64,000 bases of DNA from Triplophysa rosa (GCF_024868665.1 NC_079906.1:9426218-9490217), one strand, 5' to 3'; counted from the first letter of the stretch, positions 1 through 12,499 are shown. Made by a program: numbers and translations. The notes: generated from the letters alone by a model not told the origin.

Positions 1-712
1 GCCTATATTAGACAGCCTGTTTAACGTTTTATTTTGGTATTGCATCACTCATAGCTCTAACGTTTAAAATTGAGTTTAGGAAGATGTATGTAACCACAAT
101 CATTAGCTTTCATTAGCTCTTAAAGCCTCGTCTCTTGTCAAAAGGCTCAACGCGACCGCAGACTTTGATGAACACTGCTGGCAGCAGCGACGTCTGTGTC
201 CGTACCATTCTTATCAATGACAGCGTAATCTCGTATCTCCCTGCTCCCAAATCATAAACCTTGTATCTCTGATTAAACATGGTTTTGGGGAAATGTTGTG
301 TTAATGTTGGTACACAACAGTATATGATAGCAATATAAGTTATAATACCAACTTTAACGATACAATGTTTAATAACTCAAAAAACATGCAGTTTTTTTAA
401 CTTCCTGAAAAATAATGGTTTTGGAGATACGAGGAGTCCGCCCGACAGCGACGATATAATATTGTAAAGGGCAAATATACATATAAAATACAAACGTAAA
501 TAAACTGCTGAAAATAAGCTCAATATTAATGTTTCGTATTTTAATTCTATGAATTAAAACTATACACAATATAAAACATAGTCAATTTAAGAACAAAGCA
601 AGGTCAAAGTTAATGATACAGTAGCTTTACAATAATTAAAAACATGTTTAATTGTATATGAAAGTCGGCTGAGACTGTTTTGCGGCCTGTGCGTGGTATT
701 CTGTCCCGTGGG
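1..712. other. intronic, nothing recognised
   Basis: AT-rich single-copy-looking sequence upstream of the first hAT element. I see no exon, RNA gene or clear repeat. Short open frames here lack splice sites and any protein likeness. Confidence 0.5.
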
Positions 713-2188
713 CAGAGGTGGACGAAGTACACAACTTACTTACTTGAGTGAAAGTACAGATAATACTGGTCAAATATTACTCCACTACAAGTAAAAGTTG
801 TAAAGACAGATTCTTACTTAAGTAAAAGTACAGAAGTACATGCTTTTAAAAGTATTCAAGTATTAAAAGTAAATTTCCTTTATGTCAGTTGTGCATTGTT
901 TTATTGTCGTATACCTTATGCCTTTGAAGCAACCTACTGAATACACAGAGTAGCTCACAGTATCAGCTGTATTAAAGGAGTAGTTCACTTCAAAATTTGC
1001 CCCCATTGATTTTCCATAGTAATTTTTATTCCTACTATGGGGGCCTTATCCTACTATAAGTCAATGGGGGCCAATTTTGCAGTGAGCAACTCCTTTAAGA
1101 GCTTTATATGTTTAGCACATATATGTTTAGTTTAGATATACAGTAATCCTGTATGATCATTTAGCCTATTTATCCTCATTAGCCCCCTAGGCCTATATGT
1201 ATTTATGAACAGTGTTCTTTTATTTTGTGTATTCCCTTTACCAGTTTTAGCAGCAATTTACCAGTAAGTAGTAAGGTTCTTGTAAATAGTAAAGTGTAGA
1301 AGCCATGTGTTTGTTGGATTTATTACCATTTGTATTACAATAATTTAACTAGAAACATAAACTATAGCTAGTATAATGAAACTATGGTATTTTTAGTTGC
1401 TGTGGTTTTACTAAAGATTATTAATTGGAGTATGGTTCCTATATATAGAAAATGGTAAATTTGTGGATACTGTGGTTTTACTGCAAATACCATCCCTGCT
1501 GAAAAAAAACAATGCATTTTTAAATTAGAATGAGATTTTTAAATTAAATTCCTCTTTGTAGTGTGTTTTGGGTTTTATTCCAATAGGATTTACCATCCCA
1601 CCAATAGAATCCATCACATACAAGTAGACAACAAGTATCCATAGTACAATTCCCATTATAACCATTAAATCCATTACATTTTCTGTTGTATTTTGGGCAG
1701 GGTTCTATTGTTTTTATACAGATATACAGGAATACTTCAACTATAGTTACTTCAGTAAAAACATCAATCATTTTCCAAATCGCTTTAAATGATGCAGCAG
1801 CAATGGTGTAGCAGCGCCAACGTTTACATTAGTTTAGCGGGGAAGATCCCAGAGTTGCCAGATTTGCGTAAAAAAAAATCTGCCAAATGGCCATTCAAAG
1901 CTTGCCGGAATACCGCAAGCATAGAAAAACTGAAATACTTGGCATCAGTAAAAGGTTCTGGCAGATCGCAAGCCAGATAAATTGCGCACACAGGAAACCC
2001 CGCTGCATAGAAACCATTTTCTACTTTTGGACCTTTTTATAAATGTAGTGGAGTAAAAAGTATGATATTTGTCTTTCAAATGGAGTGAAGTTAAAGTACA
2101 AGTACTCAGAAAAAATAATACTCAAGTAAAGTACAGATATTCAAAAAGTGTACTTAAGTACAGTACAGAAATAGTAGTCTACCACCAG
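713..2188. mobile_element. Tol2-like non-autonomous hAT element (diverged)
   Basis: The left end reads CAGAGGTGGACGAAGTAC, followed by repeated AAGTAAAAGTACAG-type motifs. The right end (about 2040-2188) has the same motifs in reverse (GTACTTAAGTACAGTACAG, then CTACCACCAG). These subterminal aAGTAc repeats and the CAGAGGTG terminus are typical of Tol2-related hAT elements of fish. I see no transposase reading frame. The right tip is diverged and no 8-bp target duplication is clear (CCCGTGGG left, GGTATTTC right), so the right border is approximate. A fold-back MITE is nested inside at 976-1094. Confidence 0.7.
976..1094. repeat. TTAA-flanked fold-back MITE, 119 bp
   Basis: The tips are AGGAGTAGTTCACT and its rough inverse GTGAGCAACTCCT. 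Inner arms CCCCCATTGA / TCAATGGGGG and CCTACTATGG repeats form a hairpin. Perfect TTAA copies flank it (972-975, 1095-1098), pointing to a piggyBac- or Kolobok-type mobiliser. It sits inside the hAT at 713-2188, so it inserted after that element or was carried with it. Confidence 0.75.
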
Positions 2189-2505
2189 GGTATTTCTCGC
2201 CTACTCTTTTATGAATACTGACGATTCGGACATACTACTCTGTTCAAGTACTGTTTTCTTCTATTACATAGTAGGTAAGTAGGTGTATTCGGACACAACA
2301 TTAGTATACGCACGTCCAAATCTCGCGAGAAATAGTCCACCACCAGGGCATTTCTCGCCTACTGTTTTCGTTCACCTACTGCTTTTTGCCTATGCCATTT
2401 CGGATTCAGCCAGTATCATGTTTAATACACACCTTGCCTCGAAATTGCCTACTTGCATACTATAGTGTATAGTAGGCATAAACTGTTTGCTTAGTATGTT
2501 TGAAA
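2189..2505. repeat. probable MITE or composite repeat
   Basis: Contains repeated motifs ATTCGGACA and TAGTAGGTA and ends in a short AT-rich palindrome (ATACTATAGTGTATAGTA). A roughly 37-bp block ACCACCAGGGTATTTCTCGCC at 2181 recurs with few changes at about 2339. Its terminal structure is unclear, so family and borders are uncertain. Confidence 0.4.
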
Positions 2506-5218
2506 CCTCAATATTAAAGAAAAAGTAGTCAAGAAAAACCGGGATGGTCTACTGCTTCTGCTGAGGTTTCTTAGTATATTTAAAGGATGTGACGTATTTT
2601 TGTAGGCAAACCCTATTAAAAGTAAGTGCTGTGCTGGTTCCCTCGACCGAAAGCCTATGCATTTTTCCCAGAGACTTTTGGAAGATAGCAAAAATAAGAT
2701 CTGTGATTAACAAAGTTTTATGATACTCACATGTTTTGTCTATCAAGATAATCTTGAGAAATTAACACATTTGTTACTTTTGAAGCCTAAATACAATCGT
2801 CAGAAGTAAAATGCTAACATGCGGCTACAACACCACTGTCGCTCGATATCAACGTCACCACCACCAAGCCTCCGATAACTTTCTTAAACTTTATTAAAAA
2901 CGTGTTCCCTGGTAAGTATAAGTAGTAGTTTTTAGAGATTTGTGCCCACGTTACATTATTTGTGAGATTTTTATGCATTATGACGTCTAATGTCTCCGCC
3001 AAAGGATGTAGTCGCTTTTAGCAACCGCCGTTATAATACAAGATAAAGCTTTAAAAAATCATGAGCGGGTTATAACTGGTGTATTTTATGTCATAGAATA
3101 AATCGTGAAATATTTAAAGGTTTTGTTAATCAAAAACATTATTTTAGGCATTAAACCAAAAACCCATTAAAAAAAAAAACATTGACTTTGGGATGATGAA
3201 ACCAGAAGTGCTAAAATGCTAACTCGCTTCCGAGGTTTGCTTACAAAAAGGTGTCATCCCTGCGGCACTCTATAGAAAGCAAAAGATTGACAAAATGTCT
3301 AATTGAAGTTGTATAACCAGGCATGGCTTTTAGTGTTTGACTGACACATTAAATGTAATATGGTAATTGTAACTATTTGGTAGTGTTAACCAGAATTTAC
3401 AGCATTTGTAACTGGAATACTTACTTAACTTCCAACAGGTGGGAGGTGGAATGTATTATAGTGCCCTGTAAAACAATAAATTCAGCCATATTCTCTCTTC
3501 TGAGTTCCATAATTCATCTCTCTACAGTATCAAATGAAAAGTGATAGTGGAGTTCTTTTGCTAAATTGAAGCAAAGGGAATCCTGCAGTACAGAAATATT
3601 TGCTATAATATCCCATTTTTCCTTCATACTGCTGTAAAGTCAAGCCTAATGTTCTGTTCCAAACACAGAAATAGTCCATATGCTGTTGTTTACAATTCCC
3701 ACTGTATAATAAGCATTATGAAATCACCTATCAAAAGTTAATCAGCCTTTGGATAGTTGCTTTACAGTTAGTCAGACTCTCTTTAACATTCATTATATTG
3801 TTGAGCTTTAATTGTCTGTTCGGTTTGGGTCAGTTTTTTAAAGAGTTACAGAGTATGCAGAGAGCATCAGATGTAGACTTTAGTGTAGCCACAGGGGCAT
3901 TACACTTCTGCTGAGAATATGCTACTCTCATAATGAGTTGATCTACTGTGACACCACAATCTGCCACCCCTTTAACTTTCTGCTTGTTGGTCCAAGACCA
4001 ACAACCGATTCAGGGACATGGTCCAGCTTAGAAATTAAAGACAAACTATAGCAATACATGCAAGACTGTAACTCATCTATCTCCAATATGCTGTACAATA
4101 GCTGGTCGGTCTCTCAGATCATTATTTTCCATCTGATCACATCTGTTCGCAGACCAGCTCTAACAAATTTAATGAACCACTGTGTGCTTGAACAAACGCA
4201 CATTGACGTCCAATGGTGAAACCAATTAGGAATCAGAGGATCGGTCTGCATGGATTAGAGGAGGCTAGTAATGAGGGATGTGTGACCAAGCTAGACCTCT
4301 CTGGTTTCGGGTGCCTCTCCATCTGTTATCCCTCCTGGGTCAATTATAGGCCCCTGTGTCATGTTAATGTGGTCCCACCCCCAACTGTGCCTTTTGATTG
4401 GCTGTTTGCAGCCCATTTGCCATCCTATTAGCAGCCTGTGGTCTGGTGTGTACCCCTGTTACCTGCTACTCGTGATACCTCTGCTGGCCCTGAGCGAGTT
4501 GGAGCGTGGAGAGAATAGAATCTATTCAACCTCACATCCACTTTTTTCTTTCATTACCACTGACACACTAGTGTGACTGGCTGAATTGGCCTAAATTCCG
4601 TTCTTTCTCCAGTGTCGCTCTTTCGGTTAGATCATTATTCCTTTATACTTTTTTGGTGTGTGCACGGCTGTTGGATTCTATTATTTGATATAGACCCAGG
4701 AACTCTTAGAGCTGCATGGTGAATTTACATAAAGATGTGATGTAATTTTATTTGTTGGCTTTGTCATGGCAGAATTTGACATCTTAACTGCATTTTTACT
4801 GCTGTCTTAAGCATTTTTTATGCATTAGATGAATTTGTTTCTTTGTTTGTGATAGCTTCTAGACAAGTAAATAACAAATAAGAAAAAAAACTCTACAGAT
4901 GGTTTCAGTGGCAACAACATAAACAAACATTATGTGGCTCAAACGTAACTTCCATTAGATCTCCGCAAAGAATCAATTACTGTTGAGTAAAATCATGTTT
5001 CTTCAGTGCTTATTTCCAAAAAATTCAAATTCGCAGAAATTATTATTAAGAAACTGAAGATGTTTTTTAGACCCAAGTTTGGGAACAGGGCTGCATAAAT
5101 TGCAAAATATGAATAGAAAATAAAACAGCTCATAATATTTGGTTTAACGCTGACAAGCAGACTTTCTCAATGGTTAGCAACAGCTTTCACTTAACATTTG
5201 AGTTGTAGGCTCTATTTT
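2506..5218. other. intronic, no gene recognised
   Basis: Ordinary AT-rich intron sequence. Short open frames (for example 2491-2746 and 2814-3002 on the minus strand, 4213-4576 on the plus strand) show no domain, no codon-usage signal and no paired splice sites. I see no RNA gene. Confidence 0.5.
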
Positions 5219-5348
5219 GTGTAGCTTAAATGGTAGAACATTGCGCTATCAACGCAAGATCATGGCTTCCATTCAAAGGGACACACAAACTAATATTGAT
5301 ACATTAAATATATTTTAAGTTGCTCTTGTATAAATGCAAATGTAGTTT
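5219..5348 (+). repeat. tRNA-derived SINE, decayed
   Basis: The head resembles a tRNA gene: an A-box-like TAGCTTAAATGGTAGA, an anticodon-arm-like GCGCTATCAACGC, and a degenerate B box around GGCTTCCATTC. An unrelated body follows, with a degraded tail TTGCTCTTGTATAAATGCAAATG. That tail corresponds to the TTTGGATAAAAGYG...AAATGTAAATG end of the L2 LINE at 11780-11834. It is a SINE relic, not a functional tRNA, because the acceptor stem is absent. Confidence 0.7.
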
Positions 5349-5722
5349 TGAAGGCACAATATGTAATTTTTCCCAATGTACATTTACTCAATGAAAAACT
5401 GAAAAGTTTTATTAATTAGTTTTTTATTAATTAAAATGCTGTATTATGCATGCCAGGCCGGTGGATGGCTATGTTACGCTGTAAAGAAACACTTTGTGCC
5501 TGCATGCATACCTTGTTTTAAGCTAAAAGCGCTTTTAATACATGTTGTTGACGTGTGTGTGTTTATAGTTTGTGTACTGTATATCAATACTATTGTGTGT
5601 CTCCGCTGGTCGTAGGGGTGCTGTAAATCTACTTTTTTGCTGAAGAAAGGATAGTAAGTATGTCACACGGCACAAACATGCAGCATGAAGGCCACCGTTA
5701 TTGTTTTGGGAATACTTGCGCA

Positions 5723-6300
5723 CAGAGCCGTTTCTTGCTATATGCGGACAATGCGGCTGCATAGGGCCCCGCAGCCACCAGGGGGCCCCCAAACTGCAAG
5801 TTCAGCCTCATATTTTATTATATTTTGGAGAATTAAAAGTACCTGTCTTTATTTGCATGTATTGCATGCATTCATTATGCATTCATTTGCAAAGCATGTA
5901 AGTGTTCATGGGGTAATCAGGTCAAAATCACCTTTGGGCTGGGGTGTCACGTGGTAAGTGACAGGTAAGCCGACAGGTCTGACGGGATGATTGACAGCCG
6001 TTATCGTTTTTCTTCATCGGTTTTCTTCTTTTTGCGTTTCTCTGCACCAGACGCATAAGTACGTTTCAATGACATTGTAATTGGCATCTACCGTTATTCT
6101 CATCACTTCAGTGGAAGGTGGGCGGCTGTCAATTATCCCGTCAGACCTGTCGGCAGAAGTCACTTACCACGTGACAGCCCAGCCCAAAGGTGATTTTGAC
6201 CTGATTACCCCATGAACACTTACATGCTTTGCAAATGAACCCTGGTGGCTGTGGGGCCATATGCAGCCGCATTGTCCGCATATAGCAAGAAACGGCTCTG
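5723..6300. repeat. fold-back inside the hAT (inverted copy of its own end)
   Basis: The arms 5723-5790 and 6240-6300 are inverted copies of the hAT left end (CAGAGCCGTTTC ... GAAACGGCTCTG). Inner arms about 5880-6000 and 6123-6240 are also nearly exact inverse copies (for example GACAGGTCTGACGGGAT / ATCCCGTCAGACCTGTC). The stretch 5791-5879 exists only in the left arm. The loop is about 6001-6122. The right inner terminus at 6300 has no matching 8-bp duplication, so this looks like an internal inverted duplication rather than a separate insertion. Confidence 0.8.
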
Positions 6301-6559
6301 GAGGGGGACACATAATGCCAACTTTTGAACAAGTTAGTTTGCTACTTTTGTCATGCTGGCTAGCTCAGCTAGCCTCAGATAGATGTGAGCTACCTCAGCT
6401 AACGGGCTATGATTGTTTGTTTGTTTGTATGTAAATAAAGTCAGCTTTATCCAGAGTTTGCTTTACAAAAAGGCTCAAATAAATGTGTCTCAAGCATAGA
6501 CCTGTGCTACTATTTTATAAATAAAACCAATTATTATCAGACTGATTATTGTTACTTTT

Positions 6560-6589
6560 AGTAGTAGTAGTAGTAGTAGTAGTAGCAGT
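6560..6589. repeat. (GTA)n microsatellite
   Basis: About eight GTA units followed by an interrupted GCAGTA unit, inside the hAT element. Confidence 0.9.
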
Positions 6590-7064
6590 ATAGCAGTGGA
6601 TTATTCATATAGCACTATGAATTTTAAATGATCACTGTGCCATGAAATATTATCCAATTCTTTGCTCTATTGTATTTTTATTTACTGTGGTTTGGTTACT
6701 GGACAAATCTGCTGACATAGTTGAATTCCCCTTGCCAAATTTATTAGAATATATATTGTGACAATGTAGTTTACTAATTTGAACAAACCTGTACATTTAA
6801 AGTGTCCTGTACTGCATAGGACTGCTAGTTGTCCACTTTGTAATGCACTGCAAGATATATGCAAACATATTCCCTTCATATCATATGGTGCTCATCACTC
6901 ATTTACCTTCATTTTTATTAATTAACTAGTATAATGTGGAGATAAACACAGAAAAAACTGGTAGATGCTTAAACAGGGACACTGTATATTGTAATGTTTA
7001 ATATAAAAACAGATTCAGAATGTTTTGCAACACAGCTGCAGTTATATGATATGAATATTTGCTT

Positions 7065-7138
7065 CTGATTGCTTGGTAACCTAAGGAATGGTGGGTTACC
7101 TAACTGATTGTTTGGTAACCTAAGGAATGGTGGGTTAA
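7065..7138. repeat. short tandem duplication
   Basis: Two adjacent copies of a roughly 39-bp unit containing TTGGTAACCTAAGGAATGG, with one base changed at the start (TGATTGC versus TGATTGT). It lies within the hAT element. Confidence 0.85.
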
Positions 7139-8117
7139 AGCTTTTTTATGTTATGCCACCTCAAAGTTTACATTAAACATTTTTCAAGAACACACTGTAT
7201 CTGTCGCATTTATTAATGTACTCTAGCCTGCTTTCCTCTTAAAATGTAACAGACTGCTGCATCGTCACAGAATATATGAAAAAGTTAGGAATCTCTACCT
7301 CAGAGTTTGAAAAAATAGGGGCCCCCAAATAGTATCTCGCATAGGGCTCCCAAACAGCTAGAAACGGCCCTGCTTGCTCATGCCTACAGACTGAACACGT
7401 AATACGCATGCGTATGACGTCATTGTTTTAGGAAAATGCCATCTCATTGTTTTCAAAAACTTGCACATTGAGACACGTTTTCAAAAGATTGCGTTTGGCC
7501 CAAAACGCCATTGTCGTGTAAATGAACAGTCAAAACGCATAAACAGTTTTGTCTCGTGTAAAAAGGTTAATGCGCCGTTGACAGGTGTGCTTCTTTACAC
7601 AACGAGGAGTAAAGTTAAATATTTCTTGCAAATTTTAAATTTCTCTGTATTCATTCTTGGAAACATTTAGCATAGTGTAAGTAGTACAGGGCTAAACAAA
7701 ATAACAAAAAAATCGTACACATTGCAGTGTCCCCAGACTATGGAGCAAGGTGATGTTCCGCGCTTATTAGCATATTGGTGGCGTCATCACATTATACTCG
7801 CGTTTACATATTTTATGTTTCTGTTGTCAGACATGAAAGAATAATTATAGATGAATGTTTATGTTCATGTATTGTCCGTAACAGGTGTTGGAAATTTATT
7901 CACAAGGTTTGGTGATGAATGTGCTACTGCTGTAGCTAACTGAACAAAGCAGATGCGAGAGAGACTATTCTGTTTTGAAAAAGCAAAATCACGCGCTCTC
8001 GGGGCAGTACAGACGCCATTTTTCCTCTCACTAAAAGCAAAAGTTTTTAAAATGTCACTAGTCACTATGCACTTTTTCTAAACGAAAAAAAAACCCCGCT
8101 ACACTAGTTGTTGTGTG

Positions 8118-8120
<3 letters not shown>

Positions 8121-8158
<38 letters not shown>

Positions 8159-8176
8159 GTGTGTGTGTGTGTGTGT
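8121..8176. repeat. (GT)n microsatellite
   Basis: Nearly pure GT repeat with one GC interruption near the middle. It generates the meaningless Cys-Val and Thr-His open frames on the two strands. Confidence 0.97.
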
Positions 8177-8645
8177 ATGCCTGCACGCAACACGGGGGTC
8201 TGAAAGATGCATGCTTTGCAGATCCAGTAACAATGGCGCAAAACAACGTTAAAGATTGTTATTATGAAAATGGTATAAAGACTTTTGGATTGTTTTCAAA
8301 CTATGGCGGAACAAATTAGACTGTGGCGGGCCGCCAGTCTAAGTAATAAATGGCAAACACTGTATTGTGCCTTTAACCTGAACCAACTTTACCATCTAGT
8401 CTAAAATCTGAATCGTCAGACATGAAAGCATCTTGTTGTAGCAAGGTAAGGTATTTCTAGTGCTGTGTATATTAGCTCTGTAAAGATGTGAGTGGATTAT
8501 CCAGGACATAAGTTGAGGGAAGAAGCATTTTGGCAGCAGAAGGCGACAGAAAGCTCGTAAGTGTATTTCATTCTTGTCTCGTTTAGTGTAGCGCAGTGTC
8601 GTTGCTAGGAAACGCTCCTTTGTTTGTTTACGACCGTCGTGTTAT

Positions 8646-11600
8646 GTGTTGAAGTTGCGTTTGTTCTCGCTTAGTCTCGAGCCGGCACTTGAGGATTGCA
8701 GTTCAGTATTAAGTTTTTTTGCACTTCGACTATTGCACTTATTTATTCTCTTCTTGTTATTTACCTTGTATATCTCTTACTCTCCCCTTCTCACCATGTG
8801 TTTTGATATCCCTACTATTACTACAACTCGTAAATCACCTGCACCACGCCAAAGGCAAAGCAATGCTAATAATCTGTGCACTCTTTCAGCATCCACAACT
8901 GTCTCAACAGTAAACAAAGCAGATTTCATTACAAGCTTTGCTAAACATTCTGGTCTCTCTCTACTAGCACTTACTGAAACATGGATCAAACCAGAGGACA
9001 CTGCCGCACTGGCAGCCCTATCCTATAATTACACTTTCTCAAACAGCCAACGCAAATCAGGAAGAGGTGGAGGAACCGGTCTACTTATCCATAATGATTG
9101 GAAATTCAAGCAGCTAGCACCCGCATGTGACAACAGCTCCTTCGAGTCTCACGCTGTAACTATCACCCACCATGTTAAAATTCATGCTGTAGTCATTTAT
9201 CGTCTCCCAGGTCAGCTTGGACATTTCCTGGAAGAGTTGGATGTACTTCTCTCATACTTCCCGGAGGATGGTACTCCTCTGGTGGTACTTGGAGATTTCA
9301 ACATCTATCTTGGAAAACCACAGGCTTCCGACTTCAACAAGCTGACAGCGTCGTTTGACCTCAAGCAAACTCCCACTTCACCAACCCACAAGTCTGGTAA
9401 TCAGCTGGATCTTATCTACACACGCCACTTCTCCACTCATCACGCCCAGGTCAGCCCGCTGCACACATCGGATCATTTCCTCATCACTTTGGATCTCAAC
9501 CTAAATTCACCAGATGCAACACACCCTTCCCCACTGGTTGCATTCCGATGCAACCTACGCACACTTTTTCCCTCCCGCTTATCATCAGAGGTCTCCTAAA
9601 TGCTCTCTCCCCCTGAACAGCTCTCTCTACTTAATACGAAAAGCGCCACCGACACTCTATGCTCCACTCTAACATCCTGCTTGGACAGCTTATGCCCTCT
9701 TACATCTAGACCAGCCCGCGCTAGCCCATCTGCCCCCTGGTTATACGATGTTCTCCGAGAGCATCGCGCCAAGCTCAGATCTGCTGAGAGGAAGTGGCGA
9801 AAATCAAATGATCCTGCTGACCTCTGTCTCTATCAGTCTCTCCTCTGTTCTTTCTCCACTGATGTCACCTCTGCCAAAACTCAGTACTACCACTCAAAAA
9901 TCAACAGCTCACCTGACTCTCGTACCCTCTTCAAAACCTTCTCTACTTTGCCTGCCTATTTGCCCGCCTACAACTACAATCATCAGCAGTCAGTTCACTG
10001 CGCCGCCGCCTGAACATGCACAAACTCCCGAAGCCTGCTCGCTCCCCTCTTTCTCTCTCCTGTCTGAAGCTGACGTTTCCAAGGTCATTGCATCTAACCA
10101 CCCGACTACCTGCCCACTAGATCCCGTTCCAACCCATCTTATTCAGGCCATCTCTCCATCGGTTGTCCCCGCTCTGACCCACATTATCAACTCTTCTCTC
10201 ACCACTGGTACATTTCCCTCTGCTTTTAAGGAGGCCTGTATAACCCCGCTACAGAAGAAACCCACCATTGATCCTGCACTGCTAGGAATGTCCAGTAAGA
10301 CCAGTATCTCTCCTCCCCTTCATTGCAAAAACCCTTGAGCGTGTGGTAGCTGACCAGCTCTCCTCATCTCTCACACAGAACAACCTCTTCGACAGCAATC
10401 AGTCTGGTTTCAAGAGCGGTCATTCCACCGAGACTGCTCTGCTTTCAGTCATCGAAGCCCTGAGACTGGCAAGGGCGGCCTCTAAATCATCTGTGCTCAT
10501 CCTCCTGGATCTATCTGCCGCTTTCGACACTGTCAACCACCACATCCTCCTGTCGACCCTCAAGACTATGGGTGTCTCTGGAGCGGCGCTATGGTGGTTC
10601 GAGTCTTACCTCTCGGATATATCATTCAGAGTATCCTGAAGAGGTGAGGTCTCTGAGTCCCAGCATCTCAGTACAGGGGTACCACAGGGCTCAGTTCTTG
10701 GACTGCTGCTCTTCTCCATAACACAACGTCCCTAAGCTCTGTCATTCGGAAACATGGCTTTTCCTATCACTGCTATGCGGATGACACACAGCTCCACCTG
10801 TCATCTCAGCCTAATGATCCGACGGCTTCTGAGCACATCTTGGTATGCTTGCATGACATCTCACTCTGCAGCTGAACCTTGCAAAAACAGAACTGCTCGT
10901 GATCCCGGCCGTCCAGAAAACTAAGCACGACCTTTCCAATTCAACTAGGTTCATCAACCATTACTCCTTCCAGAACGGCCAGAAACCTGGGAGTGGTAAT
11001 TGATGATCAGCTGAAATTCGCTGATCATGTTGCCAGCACCACTCGGTCCTGTAGATTCATAATCTACAATATTAGGAAAATTAGACCTTTCCTGTCTGAG
11101 CATGCTACGCAAGTTCTTGTCCAGGCTCTTGTCCTGTCCAGACTGGACTATTGCAATGCTCTACTGGCTGGTCTTCCAGCTTGTACAACCAGACCTCTTC
11201 AGATGATCCAGAATGCAGCTGCAAGAGTGGTCTTAAACGAGCCGAAGAGAGTGCACGTCACTACTATCTTCGTTAGGTTGCACTGGCTCCCTATAGTCGC
11301 TCACATCCAATTCAAATCTCTGCTCTTGGACTACAAAACCACCACTGGTTCGGCACCTCCATATCTTCACTCGCTAATTCAGGCTTATGTACCCGCCAGA
11401 TACCTGTGCTCGGCAATCTAACAACGTCTTGTGGTGCCGTCCCACAAAGGGAAAAAATCAATCTCACGCACTTTCTCTGGATGTGTTCCACGACTCTGGA
11501 ACAATCTCTCTCTTGCCACAAGATCAGCAGATTCTGTAGCGGTCTTTAAGAATCGGCTAAAAACACATCTCTTCTGTCAACATCTGACCCAACATCTGAC

Positions 11601-11834
11601 CCATTAGTACAGTCTTCTACTTCTTTTCTACTTTTCTATCCCACCCCAAAAAAAAAATATATATATTCTTAGCTTCGTATACTGTGATAGGCTGACTGAG
11701 ACCAGTTGTACTGCACCTATGCATTGTTGTTCTTTTGTTGCACAAATTGCTTCAACTGTTTTTCCCCTAATTTGTACATCGCTTTGGATAAAAGTGTCTG
11801 CAAAATGACTAAATGTAAATGTAATGTAAATGTA
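8646..11834 (+). mobile_element. L2-clade LINE, near full length but decayed
   Basis: Single-ORF non-LTR retrotransposon: endonuclease, reverse transcriptase, then a short 3' UTR ending GCTTTGGATAAAAGTGTCTG followed by repeats of AAATGTAAATGT. That tail is characteristic of fish L2 elements. The 5' limit is uncertain; 5' UTR-like GC-richer sequence may begin near 8480. I could not find a target duplication. Numerous stops, frameshifts and small deletions show that it is dead. Confidence 0.9.
8796..11607 (+). pseudogene. L2 endonuclease/reverse transcriptase ORF, broken
   Basis: The likely start is ATG 8796 (ACCATG context). The endonuclease shows TETWI (catalytic Glu), GDFN, and the terminal SDH in HTSDHFLIT. 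An in-frame TAA at 9597-9599 breaks it, and the same frame resumes to 10013. A frameshift with loss of a linker near 9985 moves it to the frame ending at 10338. A further shift near 10290 leads to 10343-10639, which carries the RT motif LLDLSAAFDTVNH. A TGA at 10637-10639 replaces the Trp of the WRGEVS block. GVPQGSVLG follows in frame, and the catalytic YADD is still readable near 10775 (YHCYADDTQLHL). After another deletion and shift, 10993-11607 encodes the C-terminal part (SRLDYCNALLAGLP, LHWLPI) with one stop at 11419-11421. Domain order and motifs are those of L2/CR1-group proteins. Confidence 0.9.
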
Positions 11835-12499
11835 TGAAACCAGCTGCTGGGCTCTACTCAGTTCTAAGAGCTCTCGAGCTAGCAGAAATGAAAGCCTATA
11901 ATGGATTTTAATCAGGTACCTGGTTAAATGGGATGCTCAATAGAAATGTGAATTATTATCCTGTAGGTCAAGTTTAGGCTATAGAGGAAAGAGAGAATAA
12001 AGTACTTAAACAGTTGCAGGACTCATTCATCCCCACATAAAGCTTGTATTTAGAGTAATGGTCAGATTGATAGCAGAAAGTGATAGGTCTTGTGGAGAGT
12101 GGTCCATGGAGGTGACATTCAAGTAGGGCATTATTATGTTAATCTGCTGGCATGAGTAAATGCTGTGTCGATGGGAAATGGAGGGTAATGGGCACATAGA
12201 GGGCTGAACTGGTGTTTTAAAGTGGTTTGTTGTAACAGCCCTCATGCACATTAGGAGTTGCTGGAATTTAACCAGTGAAATGCTCTGATATCAGAAGTGC
12301 TTATTAAATTGAAATGAGGGTGTCGCCCTACCTGATATAGCTGTTTTTGTTTACTGTTTGTTTGTTTGTCTCTTCACTTCTCTCTGGTTTAAATGTGAGT
12401 GGCGGCAGATGTGGGCGGTTGCTTTGATTGTCCTCTGATAATGGGTAGAAGGTTAAAAATACTTTTTTGTGTATGTATCAGACTCCAATCTGCTTTCCT
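11835..12499. other. intronic, nothing recognised
   Basis: Low-copy-looking intron sequence between two LINE remnants. No coding or repeat signal that I can support. Confidence 0.45.

Larger units (their letters stand above)
5723..7372. mobile_element. non-autonomous hAT element with 8-bp target duplication
   Basis: The left tip is CAGAGCCGTTTCTTGCTATA; the right tip, read inward, is CAGGGCCGTTTCTAGCTGTT. The 8 bases outside are CTTGCGCA (5715-5722) and CTTGCTCA (7373-7380), a 7/8 match that fits the 8-bp duplication of hAT elements. The sequence next to both tips carries GGGCCCC/GGGGCCCCC blocks. No transposase frame is visible. The first 578 bp are a large fold-back (see 5723-6300). The element lies inside the TTAA element at 5352-8372. 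Confidence 0.85.
5352..8372. mobile_element. TTAA-type element, interrupted by a hAT
   Basis: The left tip AGGCACAATATG is mirrored by the right tip ending ...TATTGTGCCT. The right flank is TTAA (8373-8376) and the left flank TTGA (5348-5351), one change from TTAA. The body is 5352-5722 plus 7381-8372, because the hAT at 5723-7372 with its 8-bp duplication interrupts it. A (GT)n tract lies near the right end. I see no transposase frame, so it is non-autonomous. Confidence is moderate because the tips are short. Confidence 0.6.

Noticed and set aside
5219..5290. Possible tRNA gene
   Set aside because: A and B boxes are recognisable but stems are not; the following tail marks it as a SINE.
6240..6300. 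Separate hAT insertion ending at 6300
   Set aside because: The 8 bases after 6300 do not match those before 5723, while those after 7372 do.
8058..8319. Open frames on both strands over the GT tract (Thr-His and Cys-Val repeats)
   Set aside because: Pure products of the (GT)n microsatellite.
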